Below are positions 16,455 to 26,765 of a stretch of DNA of 55,069 nucleotides, piece by piece. The stretch is from an uncultured Desulfomonile sp. (GTDB taxonomy: Bacteria > Desulfobacterota > Desulfomonilia > Desulfomonilales > Desulfomonilaceae), in assembly GCA_903896745.1 (NCBI GenBank), contig CAITZA010000107.1, forward strand, positions 1 through 55,069, in the 5' to 3' direction. The position numbers and the translations under genes are program-made. Positions within the stretch are counted from its first letter, which is position 1. Every line of letters starts with the position of its first letter. The notes beneath the pieces were generated by a model. That model was not told where the DNA came from and made no database searches. It saw only the letters and a list, made by a program, of their open reading frames with translations.

Positions 16455-19235
16455 TCAAACCTGACCGATTGTCTGCTCCAGAACAGATGCGCATCTTGGG
16501 CAGACTTCCGGATAGCGCTGGTTCAAACCGATATCTTTTGACCATATCCAGCATCTCGGGCATTTCTGGCCTTCAGCCCTGCTTACAAGAATTTCTTGCG
16601 GCGCATCGTTTGAAACTTCGGCCAATGCGAGTTGAGATACTATGAAAAAGCCTTCAGGGTCTTCAAGTTTTCTAATCGAACCTATGAGGTCGGCATTTGC
16701 CCTGACCTCAACCCGGGAATCCAGAGAGGAGCCAATGATCTTTGAAGCCCTGGCTTCCTCAAGGGATTTGGACACGTCTTGCCTCAGAGAAATCATGTTC
16801 TCCCACAAGGCGACATCCAGGTTTGAGAGCGCCGCTGAATCAACAGGCTGGGGAAATCCGGTCAAATGGATGCTGAGTGTCCCGGATTTTCCGGAATTGA
16901 ATTCCTGCCACACCTCTTCAGCAGTAAAAACCAGGATAGGCGCCATCAGTTTTACTATTGAGGACAGAATGATATGAAGAGTTGTTTGCGCTGATCTTCT
17001 TTTCAGACCATCCCGTTTTTCACAGTACAGCCTGTCTTTCAGGATGTCCAGATAGAGCGATGACAAATCGACTGAACAGTAATTGTAGAGGGTATGAAAA
17101 ACCACATGAAAGTCAAAATCCCTGTATGCCTTGTTCACCCTGTTTATTATCCAATTAAGTTTGGTGAGGGCGTATTGATCGAGCGAAGTCAGTTCATTCA
17201 CATCGATCATGTCTTTGTCCGGATTGAAATCTGACAAGTTCCCCAGTAAAAATCTACAGGTATTCCTGATCCTTCTATACGCTTCGGAGAGTCTTTCCAG
17301 AATTTCGTTTGAGATTCTTATGTCATCCCTGTAGTCTTCCGCCGAAACCCAGAGCCTCAGGATGTCAGCGCCGTACTTGTCGATAATCTGTTTAGGCTGA
17401 ATTACATTACCCAAAGATTTCGACATCTTCTTTCCGTGACCGTCTACAACAAATCCATGAGTCAACACACTCTTATACGGGGCTTGTTTTCTTGTGCCCA
17501 CGGAAGTCAACAGAGCGCTGTGAAACCAGCCGCGATGTTGGTCACTACCCTCCAGGTACAAGTCACAAGGATACTTTAATGATCGACGTTCTTCACAGAC
17601 AGCGGCCCAACTAACCCCCGAATCGAACCACACATCAAGTATATCAGTCTCTTTTACAAAAGATGAGCTCTTGCAGTTGGGACATGTCAGACCATCAGGC
17701 ACAAGTTGTTCAACAGGTGTTTCAAACCAGATGTCTGCTCCATGTTCTTCAAATAATTTAGCTACCTTTTCAAAAAGTTCGGTTGGAGCGACTACCGAAT
17801 CACAATCCTTGCATCGGACAGCCGTAATCGGAACCCCCCAGCTTCTCTGCCTTGATATGCACCAGTCGGGTCTATGTTGAATCATTCCGTAAATGCGATC
17901 ACGACCCCACTTAGGTATCCAATTGACAGTATCTATCGCTGTCAGAGCGTTTGACCTGAGGTTTGTCCTTTCCATGGAAATGAACCATTGGTAGGTGGCT
18001 CTAAATATTACGGGCTTTTTGCAGCGCCAACAATGGGGATAGCTATGACTGATTTTTTCCGAACCCAGCAGAGCGCCGTTTTGGTCGAGCATTTCTATAA
18101 CATCCCTGTTGGCGTCAAATACGAACTTACCGGTAAAATATTCGGCTTCCCCGGTAAATATACCGTTATCGTCAACTGGAGCGAACACATCAAGATTGTA
18201 TTTGAGACCAACTTCATAATCTTCCTGCCCGTGTCCAGGCGCCACATGAACGCAGCCTACTCCAGTATCCAGAGTGACAAAAGGAGCCAGAATCATCAAG
18301 GAATCCCTGCCATAAAGCGGATGACTGCATTTCAGACCCTCAAGGACCGAGCCGCTAAAAGAGCACAGTATCTTATAATCCTGAATGCCAAAAGCTTCCA
18401 TGTTTACAGGAACCAGTCTCTCTGCAAGTATCAGGACTCCCCTGTCAGTCTGCACAGCCGAGTAGGATTCATCAGGGTGAACAGCTATGGCAAGGTTTGC
18501 CGGTATTGTCCATGGAGTGGTAGTCCAGATCACCACATATATGTCTTGTTTGTTTGCCAGCTCCGGAATTTTTGTGGAAAAATCACTCTTTGTTTTAAAC
18601 TTTACAAAAATTGAAGGCGCAGAAGAATCGGCGTACTCCACTTCGGCTTCTGCTAGCGCAGTAACACAGGAGGAGCACCAATATACGGGTTTCTTCCCTC
18701 TAAAGACTGATCCTTCCTGGAAAAAATTTCCCAGCTCGCGCACGATCGTGGCCTGATACTTATAATTCATTGTGAGATAAGGGTCATCCCAGACTCCGAA
18801 AACGCCTAGACGCTTAAATTCCTCTTTTTGGATTTCAATGAATTTCTCAGCGTATTCACGACATTTCCGGCGAACCTGGACTTCTGTCATGGAATACTTC
18901 TTTTTGCCTAGTTCCTTGTCTACCTGATGTTCGATCGGTAAACCGTGGCAATCCCAGCCAGGAACGTAATCAGAGTCAAAACCGGACATGAATCTGGATT
19001 TGACTATCATGTCCTTAAGAATTTTGTTCAAAGCCGTCCCGAGGTGTATATGGCCATTGGCATAAGGTGGTCCATCGTGCAAAATATACTTGGGCCTGCC
19101 TTGTGAGACTTTCAGAATTTCAGTATAGATTTGCCCGGATTTCCACTTATCAAGAAAATCCGGTTCGCGTTTGGGCAAGTTTGCTCTCATTGCAAAAGTT
19201 GTTTGCGGCAGGTTAAGTGTGTCTTTGTAATCCAT
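16455..19235 (-). CDS. ileS: Isoleucyl-tRNA synthetase
   Basis: The 926-residue class I synthetase starts at ATG19235 ([11 protein letters not shown]) with GGAGGAG just upstream. A longer in-frame extension to 19481 has no ribosome binding site and would overlap the divergent gene. The HIGH-type motif is [11 protein letters not shown] (about 56-66), the KMSKS motif is [10 protein letters not shown], and the editing domain and anticodon domain follow. The C-terminal zinc finger is [10 protein letters not shown] with CPRCASVL. It charges tRNA-Ile. lspA follows on the same strand. There is no evident T-box in the 136-base divergent leader. Confidence 0.97.
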   Translation of the reverse strand: MDYKDTLNLPQTTFAMRANLPKREPDFLDKWKSGQIYTEILKVSQGRPKYILHDGPPYANGHIHLGTALNKILKDMIVKSRFMSGFDSDYVPGWDCHGLPIEHQVDKELGKKKYSMTEVQVRRKCREYAEKFIEIQKEEFKRLGVFGVWDDPYLTMNYKYQATIVRELGNFFQEGSVFRGKKPVYWCSSCVTALAEAEVEYADSSAPSIFVKFKTKSDFSTKIPELANKQDIYVVIWTTTPWTIPANLAIAVHPDESYSAVQTDRGVLILAERLVPVNMEAFGIQDYKILCSFSGSVLEGLKCSHPLYGRDSLMILAPFVTLDTGVGCVHVAPGHGQEDYEVGLKYNLDVFAPVDDNGIFTGEAEYFTGKFVFDANRDVIEMLDQNGALLGSEKISHSYPHCWRCKKPVIFRATYQWFISMERTNLRSNALTAIDTVNWIPKWGRDRIYGMIQHRPDWCISRQRSWGVPITAVRCKDCDSVVAPTELFEKVAKLFEEHGADIWFETPVEQLVPDGLTCPNCKSSSFVKETDILDVWFDSGVSWAAVCEERRSLKYPCDLYLEGSDQHRGWFHSALLTSVGTRKQAPYKSVLTHGFVVDGHGKKMSKSLGNVIQPKQIIDKYGADILRLWVSAEDYRDDIRISNEILERLSEAYRRIRNTCRFLLGNLSDFNPDKDMIDVNELTSLDQYALTKLNWIINRVNKAYRDFDFHVVFHTLYNYCSVDLSSLYLDILKDRLYCEKRDGLKRRSAQTTLHIILSSIVKLMAPILVFTAEEVWQEFNSGKSGTLSIHLTGFPQPVDSAALSNLDVALWENMISLRQDVSKSLEEARASKIIGSSLDSRVEVRANADLIGSIRKLEDPEGFFIVSQLALAEVSNDAPQEILVSRAEGQKCPRCWIWSKDIGLNQRYPEVCPRCASVLEQTIGQV

Positions 19236-19371
19236 AATTCTCCTCCGGCTAGACCTGAAAAACGGGCGCAACAGTATGCCAATCCGTAAACATGTGAGTG
19301 TAACACCACATAGCTCAAAGTCAACCCCAATAACGCTGGAACATGAAACCGGTTCATGATAAAAAACCATT

Positions 19372-20895
19372 ATGAAAATAACGCTATCAAGATTTTTATT
19401 GATTGTTGTTTTTAGTCTAGCAAACGCTTTTTGCGTGTTCAGACTCGCCAATGAGGATAGCGCTTCATCACTAAAAACCATGGTGGGATATTCTGATCTT
19501 GGTCATTTTGGATTCAAGGAAGCATGGTACGGAATCTATTTTCAGGAAGACAAGGTTGGGTACAGCCATTTCCTGATCGAGCCATCGGGGAAGGACTTCA
19601 TAATTCATAGCGATTCGCTGATGAGGCTGACCGCAATGAAAAAAACCACAGAGATCAAAATGAGCGAGAAGGTTCTTGTGCGTCCGGACCTCGCGCTGAT
19701 ATCTTTTGAATCTTCCGTCACCATGAATGAAAAAGTTCTTCAGATAACCGGCAAGAATGATGATGGAAAACTGAGTGTCTTTATGACGGCGTCCGGAGAA
19801 AGGATTGATCGTACCTATCAGATAGAGGGCAATTTGTACCACTCCAGCGCTATTTCTCTCATGCCGGCCTTAAAAGGTTTGAATCAGGATGCGACCTATT
19901 CGTTCACAGTATTCAATCCCGAAAAACAGTCGATGGAAACTGTTGATCAACTAATATCAAGGGTGGCGGGGAGTCCTGGGCCAAATGACGCAGTGTGGAA
20001 AGTTCAGAACAAATTCGGATCAACGATAGTGAATTCATGGTTGGACCGGAAAGGGCTGACCGTTTTGGAAAAAGCCCTTGAAGGTTCATTGATAACGGTT
20101 GTTGAGGATGAATCCCTGGCCAGGGAATTTTTAAACAGAAAGGCTCAGCAAAAAGATCTTATACTGGATCTGAGTCTGGTAAAATCTCCCATGATCATAA
20201 AAATGCCGGAGAGTATACACCAACTTAAAGCGGTAATTCATGGCGTAGATCCGTCATTATTTCCTGAAGATCACCGTCAAAAGATCAGGAACCTCGAAAG
20301 TCAGACCTCTCCCAATAGCGCAGAGGTAGTTGTCTCGGTTGAAAAAATTTCCAGTTACCGCCAGAACAAAACAAATTCTATTCTCATGAAGCCTGACCAG
20401 AAACGCGCAGAGAGATTTGAAAAAGAACTTGCATCAACATTCAACATTCAATCAGACCATGAAAAAATCATTCATAGAGCCAACTCCATTGTTTTTCAGA
20501 AAGACCCCGACATCGACAAGGTGTTGAAGCTTGTAAACTGGACATCCGATAATGTCCGTAAATCCATGAGAGACTCTTTCAGCGCTCTTGAAGTTCTTCA
20601 GACCATGGAGGGGGAGTGTCAATCTCATGCGAGTTTGTATACGGCGATGGCCCGATCGCTAAAGATCCCGACCCGAATAGTTACAGGGCTCGTCTATTCT
20701 GATGGGCTTGGTTTTTTGTACCATGCCTGGGCAGAGTCCTATGTTGACGGCTGGTTGTCCGTTGATCCTACCCTGAAACAGGCGCCTGCCGACGCAACTC
20801 ACATAAAAATAGGAAATACGATCAATGGTGAAGAGTCCTATTCATTGCTAAAAATGGTTGGAAAGCTTAAAATTGAATCTATCGATTATCATTAA
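19372..20895 (+). CDS. Exported transglutaminase-like protein
   Basis: The 507-residue protein has an N-terminal signal peptide or anchor (about residues 5-24) and a long mature region. The C-terminal transglutaminase-like domain (about 375-490) shows the Cys-His-Asp triad: [34 protein letters not shown] and SVDPTLKQ. Such domains act as cysteine proteases or amidases outside the cytoplasm. The first 370 residues ([16 protein letters not shown], then repeated strand-rich segments) match the N-terminal part found in many bacterial exported transglutaminase-like proteins. It is divergent from ileS; the selenoprotein gene follows on the same strand with its own promoter. Confidence 0.82.
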   Translation: MKITLSRFLLIVVFSLANAFCVFRLANEDSASSLKTMVGYSDLGHFGFKEAWYGIYFQEDKVGYSHFLIEPSGKDFIIHSDSLMRLTAMKKTTEIKMSEKVLVRPDLALISFESSVTMNEKVLQITGKNDDGKLSVFMTASGERIDRTYQIEGNLYHSSAISLMPALKGLNQDATYSFTVFNPEKQSMETVDQLISRVAGSPGPNDAVWKVQNKFGSTIVNSWLDRKGLTVLEKALEGSLITVVEDESLAREFLNRKAQQKDLILDLSLVKSPMIIKMPESIHQLKAVIHGVDPSLFPEDHRQKIRNLESQTSPNSAEVVVSVEKISSYRQNKTNSILMKPDQKRAERFEKELASTFNIQSDHEKIIHRANSIVFQKDPDIDKVLKLVNWTSDNVRKSMRDSFSALEVLQTMEGECQSHASLYTAMARSLKIPTRIVTGLVYSDGLGFLYHAWAESYVDGWLSVDPTLKQAPADATHIKIGNTINGEESYSLLKMVGKLKIESIDYH

Positions 20896-20907
20896 CTTAC
20901 CGTCAGC

Positions 20908-20936
20908 TTGATTAATTTCTTCAGAATCAATATAAT
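20908..20936 (+). promoter_or_regulatory. Strong promoter of the selenoprotein gene
   Basis: TTGATT (20908-20913) and a perfect TATAAT (20931-20936) are separated by exactly 17 bases. Transcription would start near 20943, leaving a 38-base leader. Confidence 0.7.
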
Positions 20937-20980
20937 TCCAATGATTGTGGAAGATGTCTTAAACAAAGGAGCATCGCCTC

Positions 20981-21205
20981 ATGGCAAAATGCAAAATCAC
21001 CTATTGTGGTAGCTGAAACTACAGACCCCGCGCCGCTAGTCTAGCGCAGGAACTGGAGCAGGAACTTGGTTTGGAGGCAGAGCTGGTTCAATCCAGCGGC
21101 GGAATTTTTGACATTGAATATACCGGAAAACTCATATTCTCCAAAAAAGAGGTTGGACGATTTCCTGATGTGGGCGAAGTGGTAAAAATCATCAAGAGCT
21201 CGTAG
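20981..21205 (+). CDS. SelW/Rdx-family selenoprotein (in-frame UGA read as selenocysteine)
   Basis: A 74-residue frame starts at ATG20981 (AAAGGAG nine bases upstream) and ends at TAG21203, interrupted only by TGA at 21014-21016. The redox motif is Y-C9-G-S-U12, the C-x-x-U of the SelW/Rdx thioredoxin-like family. The second half carries the family block GGIFDIEYTGKLIFSKKEVGRFP, so the reading continues cleanly past the UGA. Just after the UGA a stem CGCT/AGCG (21034-21037 with 21043-21046) holds the loop AGTCT, with its G 23 bases past the UGA, as expected of a bacterial SECIS element. Family members are small cytoplasmic thiol oxidoreductases of uncertain substrate. The cysteine form is common; selenocysteine needs selA, selB and selC, which are not in the window. 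Confidence 0.88.
21017..21050 (+). promoter_or_regulatory. Candidate bacterial SECIS element
   Basis: This stretch directly follows the UGA and can fold into a short stem with an AGTCT loop (21038-21042), similar to the GGTCT loop of E. coli fdhF. Its position fits the range known for bacterial SECIS loops. The stem is short (four pairs with weak extension), so it is inferred, not proven. Confidence 0.55.
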
Positions 21206-21273
21206 GACAGGTGTCTACGTATCTCAGCGCCCGCTTTACTGAATCTGACTTTTTTAGAATTGACGGATATATC

Positions 21274-21741
21274 ATGATAGTTGAGTGTCCTCACTGTAAC
21301 GGATTGTTGCAGACTGATGAAACCGTTTTTTTTCAAGGCCAAACATTACATGCGCGTTGCCCCAAATGCTCAGGGGAAGGCTTTTACATTGGTACGATCA
21401 GGGAAACCGTTGCCAAAGCTGGACCTTCAAGCGATGGGATCGATCGAGAGACTGGCTTTCGAAAAACAGGCGTGTCTCAAGCATCTGATTTTACGATTCC
21501 TGATGACGCTTTCAAGAATTTCAGGTTTCCTGCCGAAACTGAGGCGTTAAGAGCCAGACGGGCGGGCGTGAAACCAAATTTCAGAGCGCTGGTAATCGCC
21601 GGTCTTTCCATTTTTGTGATAGCGCTGTTTGCTGCGCTGGTAAACATAATCCTGCCGGGTCCGAGACCTTACGCTATCGAACATACGGGTCTTCCGGTAG
21701 ACGTCAACTTCAATGAGACATCAGGGGTATCACAGCGATAA
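21274..21741 (+). CDS. Zinc-ribbon, single-pass membrane protein
   Basis: The 155-residue protein begins with a zinc ribbon of the MJ0042 type (VECPHCNGLLQ and ARCPKCSGEG; C-x2-C twice). A variable linker follows, then one membrane segment near residue 110-135 (FRALVIAGLSIFVIALFAAL). The start could also be GTG21211; I prefer ATG21274 because it begins right at the ribbon. It lies 69 bases after the selenoprotein on the same strand, so the two may be co-transcribed. Function is not known. Confidence 0.68.
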   Translation: MIVECPHCNGLLQTDETVFFQGQTLHARCPKCSGEGFYIGTIRETVAKAGPSSDGIDRETGFRKTGVSQASDFTIPDDAFKNFRFPAETEALRARRAGVKPNFRALVIAGLSIFVIALFAALVNIILPGPRPYAIEHTGLPVDVNFNETSGVSQR

Positions 21742-21794
21742 TACGGGTTTCGATCAATGGGAACCCGTCAACTCGCTATCTGAAGGATTCCGAT

Positions 21795-22961
21795 TTGTTA
21801 ATCAATCGAGAGGTTCAGGAAAAAAGAGAGCGCGAAAACCTGGCCAGTTACGCTACTCTTTCGGAAAGAAGTCTCGGCAGGGCTCGATTCGAGAACGAAT
21901 GTCAATTCAGGACGGCATTCCAGAGGGATAGAGACAGGATAATCCATTCCAAGGCTTTTCGAAGGCTAGAATATAAAACCCAGGTTTTCGCCTATTATGA
22001 GGGAGATCATTATAGAACCAGACTGACACATACCCTTGAGGCTGCTCAAATTGCGCGCAGCATTGCTCAATATATCGGGGCTAATGAAGATTTAACCCAT
22101 GCCATAGCCTTGGCTCACGATCTTGGACATACACCCTTTGGGCACGCCGGCGAACAATCCCTCCACGCGTTGATGAGAGATTTTGGCGGTTTTGAGCATA
22201 ACAGACAATCGTTGAGGGTTGTTGATCTACTCGAAACGCGTTACCCCGATTTTCCCGGCTTGAACCTCACGTTTGAAACAAGGTCAGGAATCATCAGACA
22301 CACCACTATTTATGACCATGCGCCCGAGGAAGACATCAAAGATTTCTCCAGAACCCCTCAACCCTCCATCGAAACTCAAATCGTGAATCGATCTGACGAA
22401 ATCGCATATAGTTGCCATGACATCGAGGATGGTTTGCGTTCCGGTTTTTTTGAAGAAGTCGATCTCGAAAAACTGGATGTATGGAAGTTTGTCACTTCAG
22501 CAGTCAGAGTTTTCTGCTCCTTAACTGACAGGGATACTTTCAGGTATCAATGCATCAGGGTTCTGATAGACAAGTTGATCAGGGATCTTGTTGATCATAC
22601 GAACCAGAATATTCAGACAGCATCAATAGAATCTCCAGACACTGCAATGAACCTGGAGTTCGCAGTAGTAAATTTCTCACGCACTATGCTCGAATGGAAA
22701 AAGCAACTGGACGACTTTCTTTATGAAAAATTCTACACGCATCACAAGCTGATGAGAATGCAGTATAAGGCCAATAGACTCCTAAAGGATCTTTTTACAG
22801 AATATGTTGAACGACCGTTCCAGCTTCCTCCTGGCGTTCAAAGGAGAATTCGTGAGGGATCCGAATCAAGGGAGAGAATTGTATGTGATTATATAGCTGG
22901 AATGACCGATAGATTTGCATTATATGAACACAGAAAGTTGTTTTTGCCCTACGAATATTGA
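21795..22961 (+). CDS. dgt: Deoxyguanosinetriphosphate triphosphohydrolase-like protein
   Basis: The 388-residue protein is an HD-domain dNTPase. The metal ligands are in YRTRLTHTLEAAQI, IALAHDLGHTPFGHAGE and, later, NRSDEIAYSCHDIEDGL. The N-terminal HSKAFRRLEYKTQVF and GGFEHNRQSLRVV are family-typical. It would hydrolyse dGTP (or other dNTPs) to the nucleoside and triphosphate. It starts at TTG21795 with GAAGGA at the proper distance. It shares a strand with the preceding zinc-ribbon gene (53-base gap). Confidence 0.9.
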   Translation: MLINREVQEKRERENLASYATLSERSLGRARFENECQFRTAFQRDRDRIIHSKAFRRLEYKTQVFAYYEGDHYRTRLTHTLEAAQIARSIAQYIGANEDLTHAIALAHDLGHTPFGHAGEQSLHALMRDFGGFEHNRQSLRVVDLLETRYPDFPGLNLTFETRSGIIRHTTIYDHAPEEDIKDFSRTPQPSIETQIVNRSDEIAYSCHDIEDGLRSGFFEEVDLEKLDVWKFVTSAVRVFCSLTDRDTFRYQCIRVLIDKLIRDLVDHTNQNIQTASIESPDTAMNLEFAVVNFSRTMLEWKKQLDDFLYEKFYTHHKLMRMQYKANRLLKDLFTEYVERPFQLPPGVQRRIREGSESRERIVCDYIAGMTDRFALYEHRKLFLPYEY

Positions 22962-22971
22962 AACGCCTTTA

Positions 22972-23640
22972 TCATTTCTTTCTTCGCAAGCCATCATTTC
23001 TTCTTTCAAGAATTAGCTTCCGGGTTGCTTTTTCAAGATCTTCAGGTGTGTTCACATTGATGGTAAAACTGAGGAAAGGGTCTATTTTCCTTAGTTCAGA
23101 GCCTTTGATTTCACAAACGTCAACCTGGTCAAAAAAGCCAAATATTTGCAGTTTATCGGATGATATGAGCTTTTCGATGAATGGTATGCATTTCCTGGAA
23201 TATATGGCGTGAAGAGGTTCGAATTTCCCACTTATTTTAGGAATGACAATGTCATGCTCATCAACATTCGTAAGCATGAGATTAATTATTTGCTGGTTCA
23301 GAAAAGGCATGTCACAGGCCACAAAGAAACAATGCGGTTTGTTTGCCGACATCAAACCCGTGAACAATCCTCCTAAAGAAGCTTTTCCCGGTATAATGTC
23401 CATAAATATAGGCTTACCGAGAAATTTATAACAGTCTGGGGAGTTGGTTATTATCATTGTTTCTGAAAATATTTCATCAAGTATTTCAATTTGTCGCTCA
23501 ATAATGGATTTCCCCATAATTTTCAGTAAGGCCTTATTGGTTCCCCCCATCCTCGATGACTTTCCGCCCGCCAGAATGACAGCGCAGACGTTTGACGCAT
23601 AACTCACGGATTCATTTTCGATTATTTTTTGCTTATGCAA
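22972..23640 (-). CDS. mobA: Molybdenum cofactor guanylyltransferase
   Basis: The 222-residue protein has the nucleotidyltransferase signature VILAGGKSSRMGGTNKALLKIMG, then a FMDIIPGKASLGGLFTGL block and the metal-site CDMPFLN. MobA joins GMP to molybdopterin to give the guanine dinucleotide cofactor of DMSO-reductase-family enzymes. It starts at TTG23640 with no good ribosome binding site, and no better start exists inside. It converges on the dGTPase gene. The molybdopterin-type gene at 29.6 kb and many formate dehydrogenases of such bacteria would use the product. Confidence 0.88.
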   Translation of the reverse strand: MHKQKIIENESVSYASNVCAVILAGGKSSRMGGTNKALLKIMGKSIIERQIEILDEIFSETMIITNSPDCYKFLGKPIFMDIIPGKASLGGLFTGLMSANKPHCFFVACDMPFLNQQIINLMLTNVDEHDIVIPKISGKFEPLHAIYSRKCIPFIEKLISSDKLQIFGFFDQVDVCEIKGSELRKIDPFLSFTINVNTPEDLEKATRKLILERRNDGLRRKK

Positions 23641-23765
23641 TTTAGTTATTAATTTCCGATCACATATATTAACGTCAGAAATTACCTTGGCACAATTGCA
23701 TCAATTCTATTGCCTCGGTAACCATGGCGCCATAAAATGGTAGAAAATATTAAAGAGGATGTAAA

Positions 23766-24005
23766 GTGGACGATCAAAAAATTTTATCGAGCGATGATGG
23801 TTTTGGGGCTGTAACGATGTGTCCTGGTGGGGTCGTTCACGTAAACCTTCCACATGTGACCATAAAATTTTTACCTGAGGACTTTGAAAGATTTTCTGAC
23901 CTTATAGCAAAGGCCCGGTTAAAACATGAACGTCCCAAGAAGATCGAGCAGCGCCCCAAATTACAATTGGTCTGTTCAGAGCCTGATGATGAAAAGAACG
24001 AATGA
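23766..24005 (+). CDS. Small hypothetical protein (79 residues)
   Basis: The GTG start has AAGAGGAT seven to ten bases upstream. The protein is soluble, with a strand-rich first half (AVTMCPGGVVHVNLPHVTIKFLPEDF) and a charged Lys/Glu-rich end. It looks like a small cytoplasmic beta domain with two helices. No family is recognised. A hairpin follows its stop. Confidence 0.6.
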   Translation: MDDQKILSSDDGFGAVTMCPGGVVHVNLPHVTIKFLPEDFERFSDLIAKARLKHERPKKIEQRPKLQLVCSEPDDEKNE

Positions 24006-24042
24006 TTAGCCTCCGGCTTTTCGGCAAAAGAGCCAGAGGCTA
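24006..24042. terminator. Hairpin between converging genes
   Basis: TAGCCTCCGGCT (24006-24017) pairs with AGCCAGAGGCTA (24031-24042), one mismatch in twelve, around a 13-base loop. No long T-tract follows on either strand, but the position between converging genes suggests a shared terminator. Confidence 0.5.
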
Positions 24043-24048
24043 CATAAA

Positions 24049-25950
24049 TCACTCGAAAGAGAAAATCTTTTCTTCTCCACCCGGAGGAGTTATGTAAAGC
24101 TGAAGTGCGCTAGGGCCTGTCGTCTGAATATAGTCCAGAAACATTTCATGACTTCCCACGGTCAATTCGACAGAACCTGTTTGATCCACAACTTTCTGCC
24201 CCATGCCCTCTGCATTTACCACAATTTTCTTTCCAATAATCAGTCTGGCCGCATCATCACAAACCACTCTGAATTTGTATGTGCCTGTCTCCTGCGCTGT
24301 GAGGGAAAACTTGACATAAAACCTTAATCCCAGCCATTCATCCCGCTTGGGAACCCCAGGAAATTCTCGTGATCCTCTATTAACCGGATAGTCAATGGCT
24401 TTGCTAAAGAACATGCCGGCAGGCGAAAGTTTGTTAAAATTAGGGAGCTTCTTTGTGTTAGGCGCCAGGAAATATACGAACGCCGGAATCAAATTCATTT
24501 GTCCGGTTTCTGCGGCAAAAGCTTCAAGCGGTTTTGATGGGTTAAATAATTGTTCCGTCTTGACTGGCGTCGTCACAAATAACTCAAGCTTTGGTTCTCC
24601 CTGGGCATTGAAATAGTCAACCACTATGGGATAACTGCCTTGTTGCAAAAACGCCCAACCCAGAGACCCTTCGGTTTCCGGCTTGGTACCTTTGGGAACT
24701 TCTATAATGGGACTCTTGCCGATAGTGAGTTTGGCAAAATTGTTCGAGGCCATCCTAAACGCAAAAATGCCCGCTCCGGTAACGTTAAAAAAGCCCTGAT
24801 AGCGAATGGCTACCATGTCCCTGCGCCCTGGAATTCCTGGAATTGACTGGGCGCCCTGAAGATTCAGGTCCGGCGCTATTAGCCTTCCAATAGGAGTCAG
24901 TTTGGCAAAGTCCGGACCCTCGGGATAATTCCCCTGAGGCACAAAATAGACCTGTCCCCATAACACATCATAGGGTTTTGCGGGCTCTTTCCACCCAGCT
25001 AGTCCGGAACTGACAGAAAATACCTGCTCATCACCTTCAGGGCCCTGAACAAACAGCTTAAGCATAGGCGCCCCTTTGGAATTAAAGCTATCAAGGATTA
25101 TTGAGTGCATTCCCTCGGCAAGATGAACAAACCCTGTCTTTACAGAAGGGTCATGAACACCGTCATTCTCTATTAGGGTTTTATCGTCAATATGTAATCT
25201 AGCCCCATCTTTTGACTGCAATCTTAATCTGAAAATGCCTTCGCCAGACACCATGAAGTTACCCATCAATCTGAACCCTATACCGTCGGTGTTTTCTGGC
25301 GCCCCAGGAAGTTCAGACCTAAATCTTGCCGGATCAATATCAATTTTATCCACAGACAGTATTTTCGTTGGTCTAAAAGCGCTGTAATCTGGTAACGCTG
25401 AGATATTGTCTGGTAGTTTGTAGACATTAACCGTAAGAGATGCCTGCCTTGGAGATGACGCTTCCAGAGTGGCAATCTGTCCGGTTTTGGTGGACGCCTG
25501 CTTGTCGGACTTCCTGGGTTGGTCTACAGGACCTGAATCGGTAGAATACCGCGTTGTTTCTTTTTGTAATGTTTCCTGCTTGGGCCCTGCCTTTTGGCGA
25601 GGCGCGCCCGTCGGGGTGTCAGTGTCCTGGCCCATGAGTCTTCTTAATCCGGGCTGAGCCCCAAAAGGTGATGAATATTGACGTTCATCGTCTGTCCGAC
25701 CACCCACAGGTTGCTCATCAACTTTTTCCGGCTCTTGTGCGTCCCTCTCTGGAACTCCAGGGGGTGGAGAGGGGCTTGATTCGACATGAAAAGATTCTAT
25801 TTGCTCAGGAGGGAAACTCAGAGGAACCTTTTGAGTTGGACCGCTCTTTTTCTTTATCACAAGAAAATCCTCGGCACTGGACACCGCTGGCGCGTAAAGA
25901 AAAATGATTCCCACCAAAAATGCAATTACTGCTTGTAATAACTTCTTCAT
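24049..25950 (-). CDS. Exported protein with three tandem PA14-like domains
   Basis: The 633-residue protein has a Sec signal peptide (MKKLLQAVIAFLVG, ending near SSAED) and a Pro/Gln/Ser/Thr-rich low-complexity linker (about 40-170). Three related modules follow (roughly 180-320, 330-475 and 485-633). Each opens with an LPDYSAF/PDFAKLTP/LPNFNKLSP-type segment, then a PGVP/PGIP/LPGAPE turn, and each has the PA14 pattern G-x-F-x-F/R-x-x-S-x-D/N-x-A-R-L-x-I followed by G-x-H/Y-x-I-x-x-D-Y/S-F/I. PA14 domains bind glycans or act in adhesion. The neighbours are a lytic transglycosylase and a membrane protein on the same strand. Function is inferred: envelope glycan binding. Confidence 0.78.
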   Translation of the reverse strand: MKKLLQAVIAFLVGIIFLYAPAVSSAEDFLVIKKKSGPTQKVPLSFPPEQIESFHVESSPSPPPGVPERDAQEPEKVDEQPVGGRTDDERQYSSPFGAQPGLRRLMGQDTDTPTGAPRQKAGPKQETLQKETTRYSTDSGPVDQPRKSDKQASTKTGQIATLEASSPRQASLTVNVYKLPDNISALPDYSAFRPTKILSVDKIDIDPARFRSELPGAPENTDGIGFRLMGNFMVSGEGIFRLRLQSKDGARLHIDDKTLIENDGVHDPSVKTGFVHLAEGMHSIILDSFNSKGAPMLKLFVQGPEGDEQVFSVSSGLAGWKEPAKPYDVLWGQVYFVPQGNYPEGPDFAKLTPIGRLIAPDLNLQGAQSIPGIPGRRDMVAIRYQGFFNVTGAGIFAFRMASNNFAKLTIGKSPIIEVPKGTKPETEGSLGWAFLQQGSYPIVVDYFNAQGEPKLELFVTTPVKTEQLFNPSKPLEAFAAETGQMNLIPAFVYFLAPNTKKLPNFNKLSPAGMFFSKAIDYPVNRGSREFPGVPKRDEWLGLRFYVKFSLTAQETGTYKFRVVCDDAARLIIGKKIVVNAEGMGQKVVDQTGSVELTVGSHEMFLDYIQTTGPSALQLYITPPGGEEKIFSFE

Positions 25951-26105
25951 TGGCTCACCTCATCTACTGAGAAGCGGGAGCATAGGGTCTCAAAAAAGGC
26001 CCGCATTTGTTTTTTCAAAAAATCTTTCCAACGATAAAACTTTTCCAGACACAGCCGAAGATTGCGGATGAAACTTTGTTGAACCGACTGTGATTAAATG
26101 AGTCA

Positions 26106-26762
26106 TCATCTGACGCCTGCATACCTGTTTGCATTTATTTCGGCGTTCAAGTTGTTTCTTGTGCAACTGAGCGGGTCGGTAGACAGTTTATTATAAACAG
26201 TCAGGACCTTTTTTACAAATCTCGCCGCCGCCTGTGAATTTTCCAGTTTCCGGGTTGGCCCCGGTCCAATATTGTACGCCGCGAGGGCCAAATAAGTTGA
26301 GTTGTCATATTTGGCATACCTCTCGAAACAATGCCTGAGGTAGGCTGCGCCTGCCATAACATTTTGATATGGATCCCAAGGATTTGTAACTCCCAGGACT
26401 TCCAGAACTATTGGCCTTAGTTGCATCAAACCTTTTGCGCTTCTGTTTGACTGAATTTTTGGCCTGAAATTGGATTCGACAAACGCTACCGATGCAATAA
26501 AAAAAGGATCGATTTCAAATTCACGACCAGCATGAAACAGGACCCGAGCGTGGTGCGCCTCACCACCAAGAGATATTATCGAGTCTCTCAATCTTGAAAA
26601 AAGAACATTCGGATCATGGCCCCTATGTTGTTTTTCATACCGGAATGACACCAATATGTCCTGCCCTATTGTGTGTGCAGGTTTATGCCCACTGGCTGTT
26701 GCCCCACAAACGTGTGCCAACAAAACCAGAAACGTCGCTAGTATAGCTTGAGCTAATTTCAT
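26106..26762 (-). CDS. Lytic transglycosylase (SLT domain), exported
   Basis: The 218-residue protein has a signal peptide (residues 1-23, ending near TASG) and a lysozyme-like SLT domain. The catalytic glutamate is in FIASVAFVESNFRPKIQS, followed by SAKGLMQLRP, NPWDPYQNVMAGAAYLRHCF and LALAAYNIGPGPTRK, all typical of the Slt/MltE-type fold. It cleaves peptidoglycan glycan strands. The gene starts three bases after the stop codon of the 26766-28283 membrane protein, so the two are translationally linked. The PA14 gene lies 155 bases downstream. Confidence 0.92.
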   Translation of the reverse strand: MKLAQAILATFLVLLAHVCGATASGHKPAHTIGQDILVSFRYEKQHRGHDPNVLFSRLRDSIISLGGEAHHARVLFHAGREFEIDPFFIASVAFVESNFRPKIQSNRSAKGLMQLRPIVLEVLGVTNPWDPYQNVMAGAAYLRHCFERYAKYDNSTYLALAAYNIGPGPTRKLENSQAAARFVKKVLTVYNKLSTDPLSCTRNNLNAEINANRYAGVR

Positions 26763-26765
26763 TTG

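Noticed and set aside
19236-19371. T-box riboswitch upstream of ileS
   Set aside because: The leader is only about 135 bases, has no specifier-loop or antiterminator pattern that I can see, and T-boxes are rare outside Firmicutes-type genomes.
19236-19481. N-terminal extension of ileS
   Set aside because: It has no ribosome binding site and overlaps the divergent transglutaminase gene; the ATG at 19235 has GGAGGAG and the family-typical start.
23190-23230. GGTTCGAATTCC-like element resembling a tRNA T-loop
   Set aside because: It lies inside mobA, and no acceptor stem or anticodon arm can be drawn around it.
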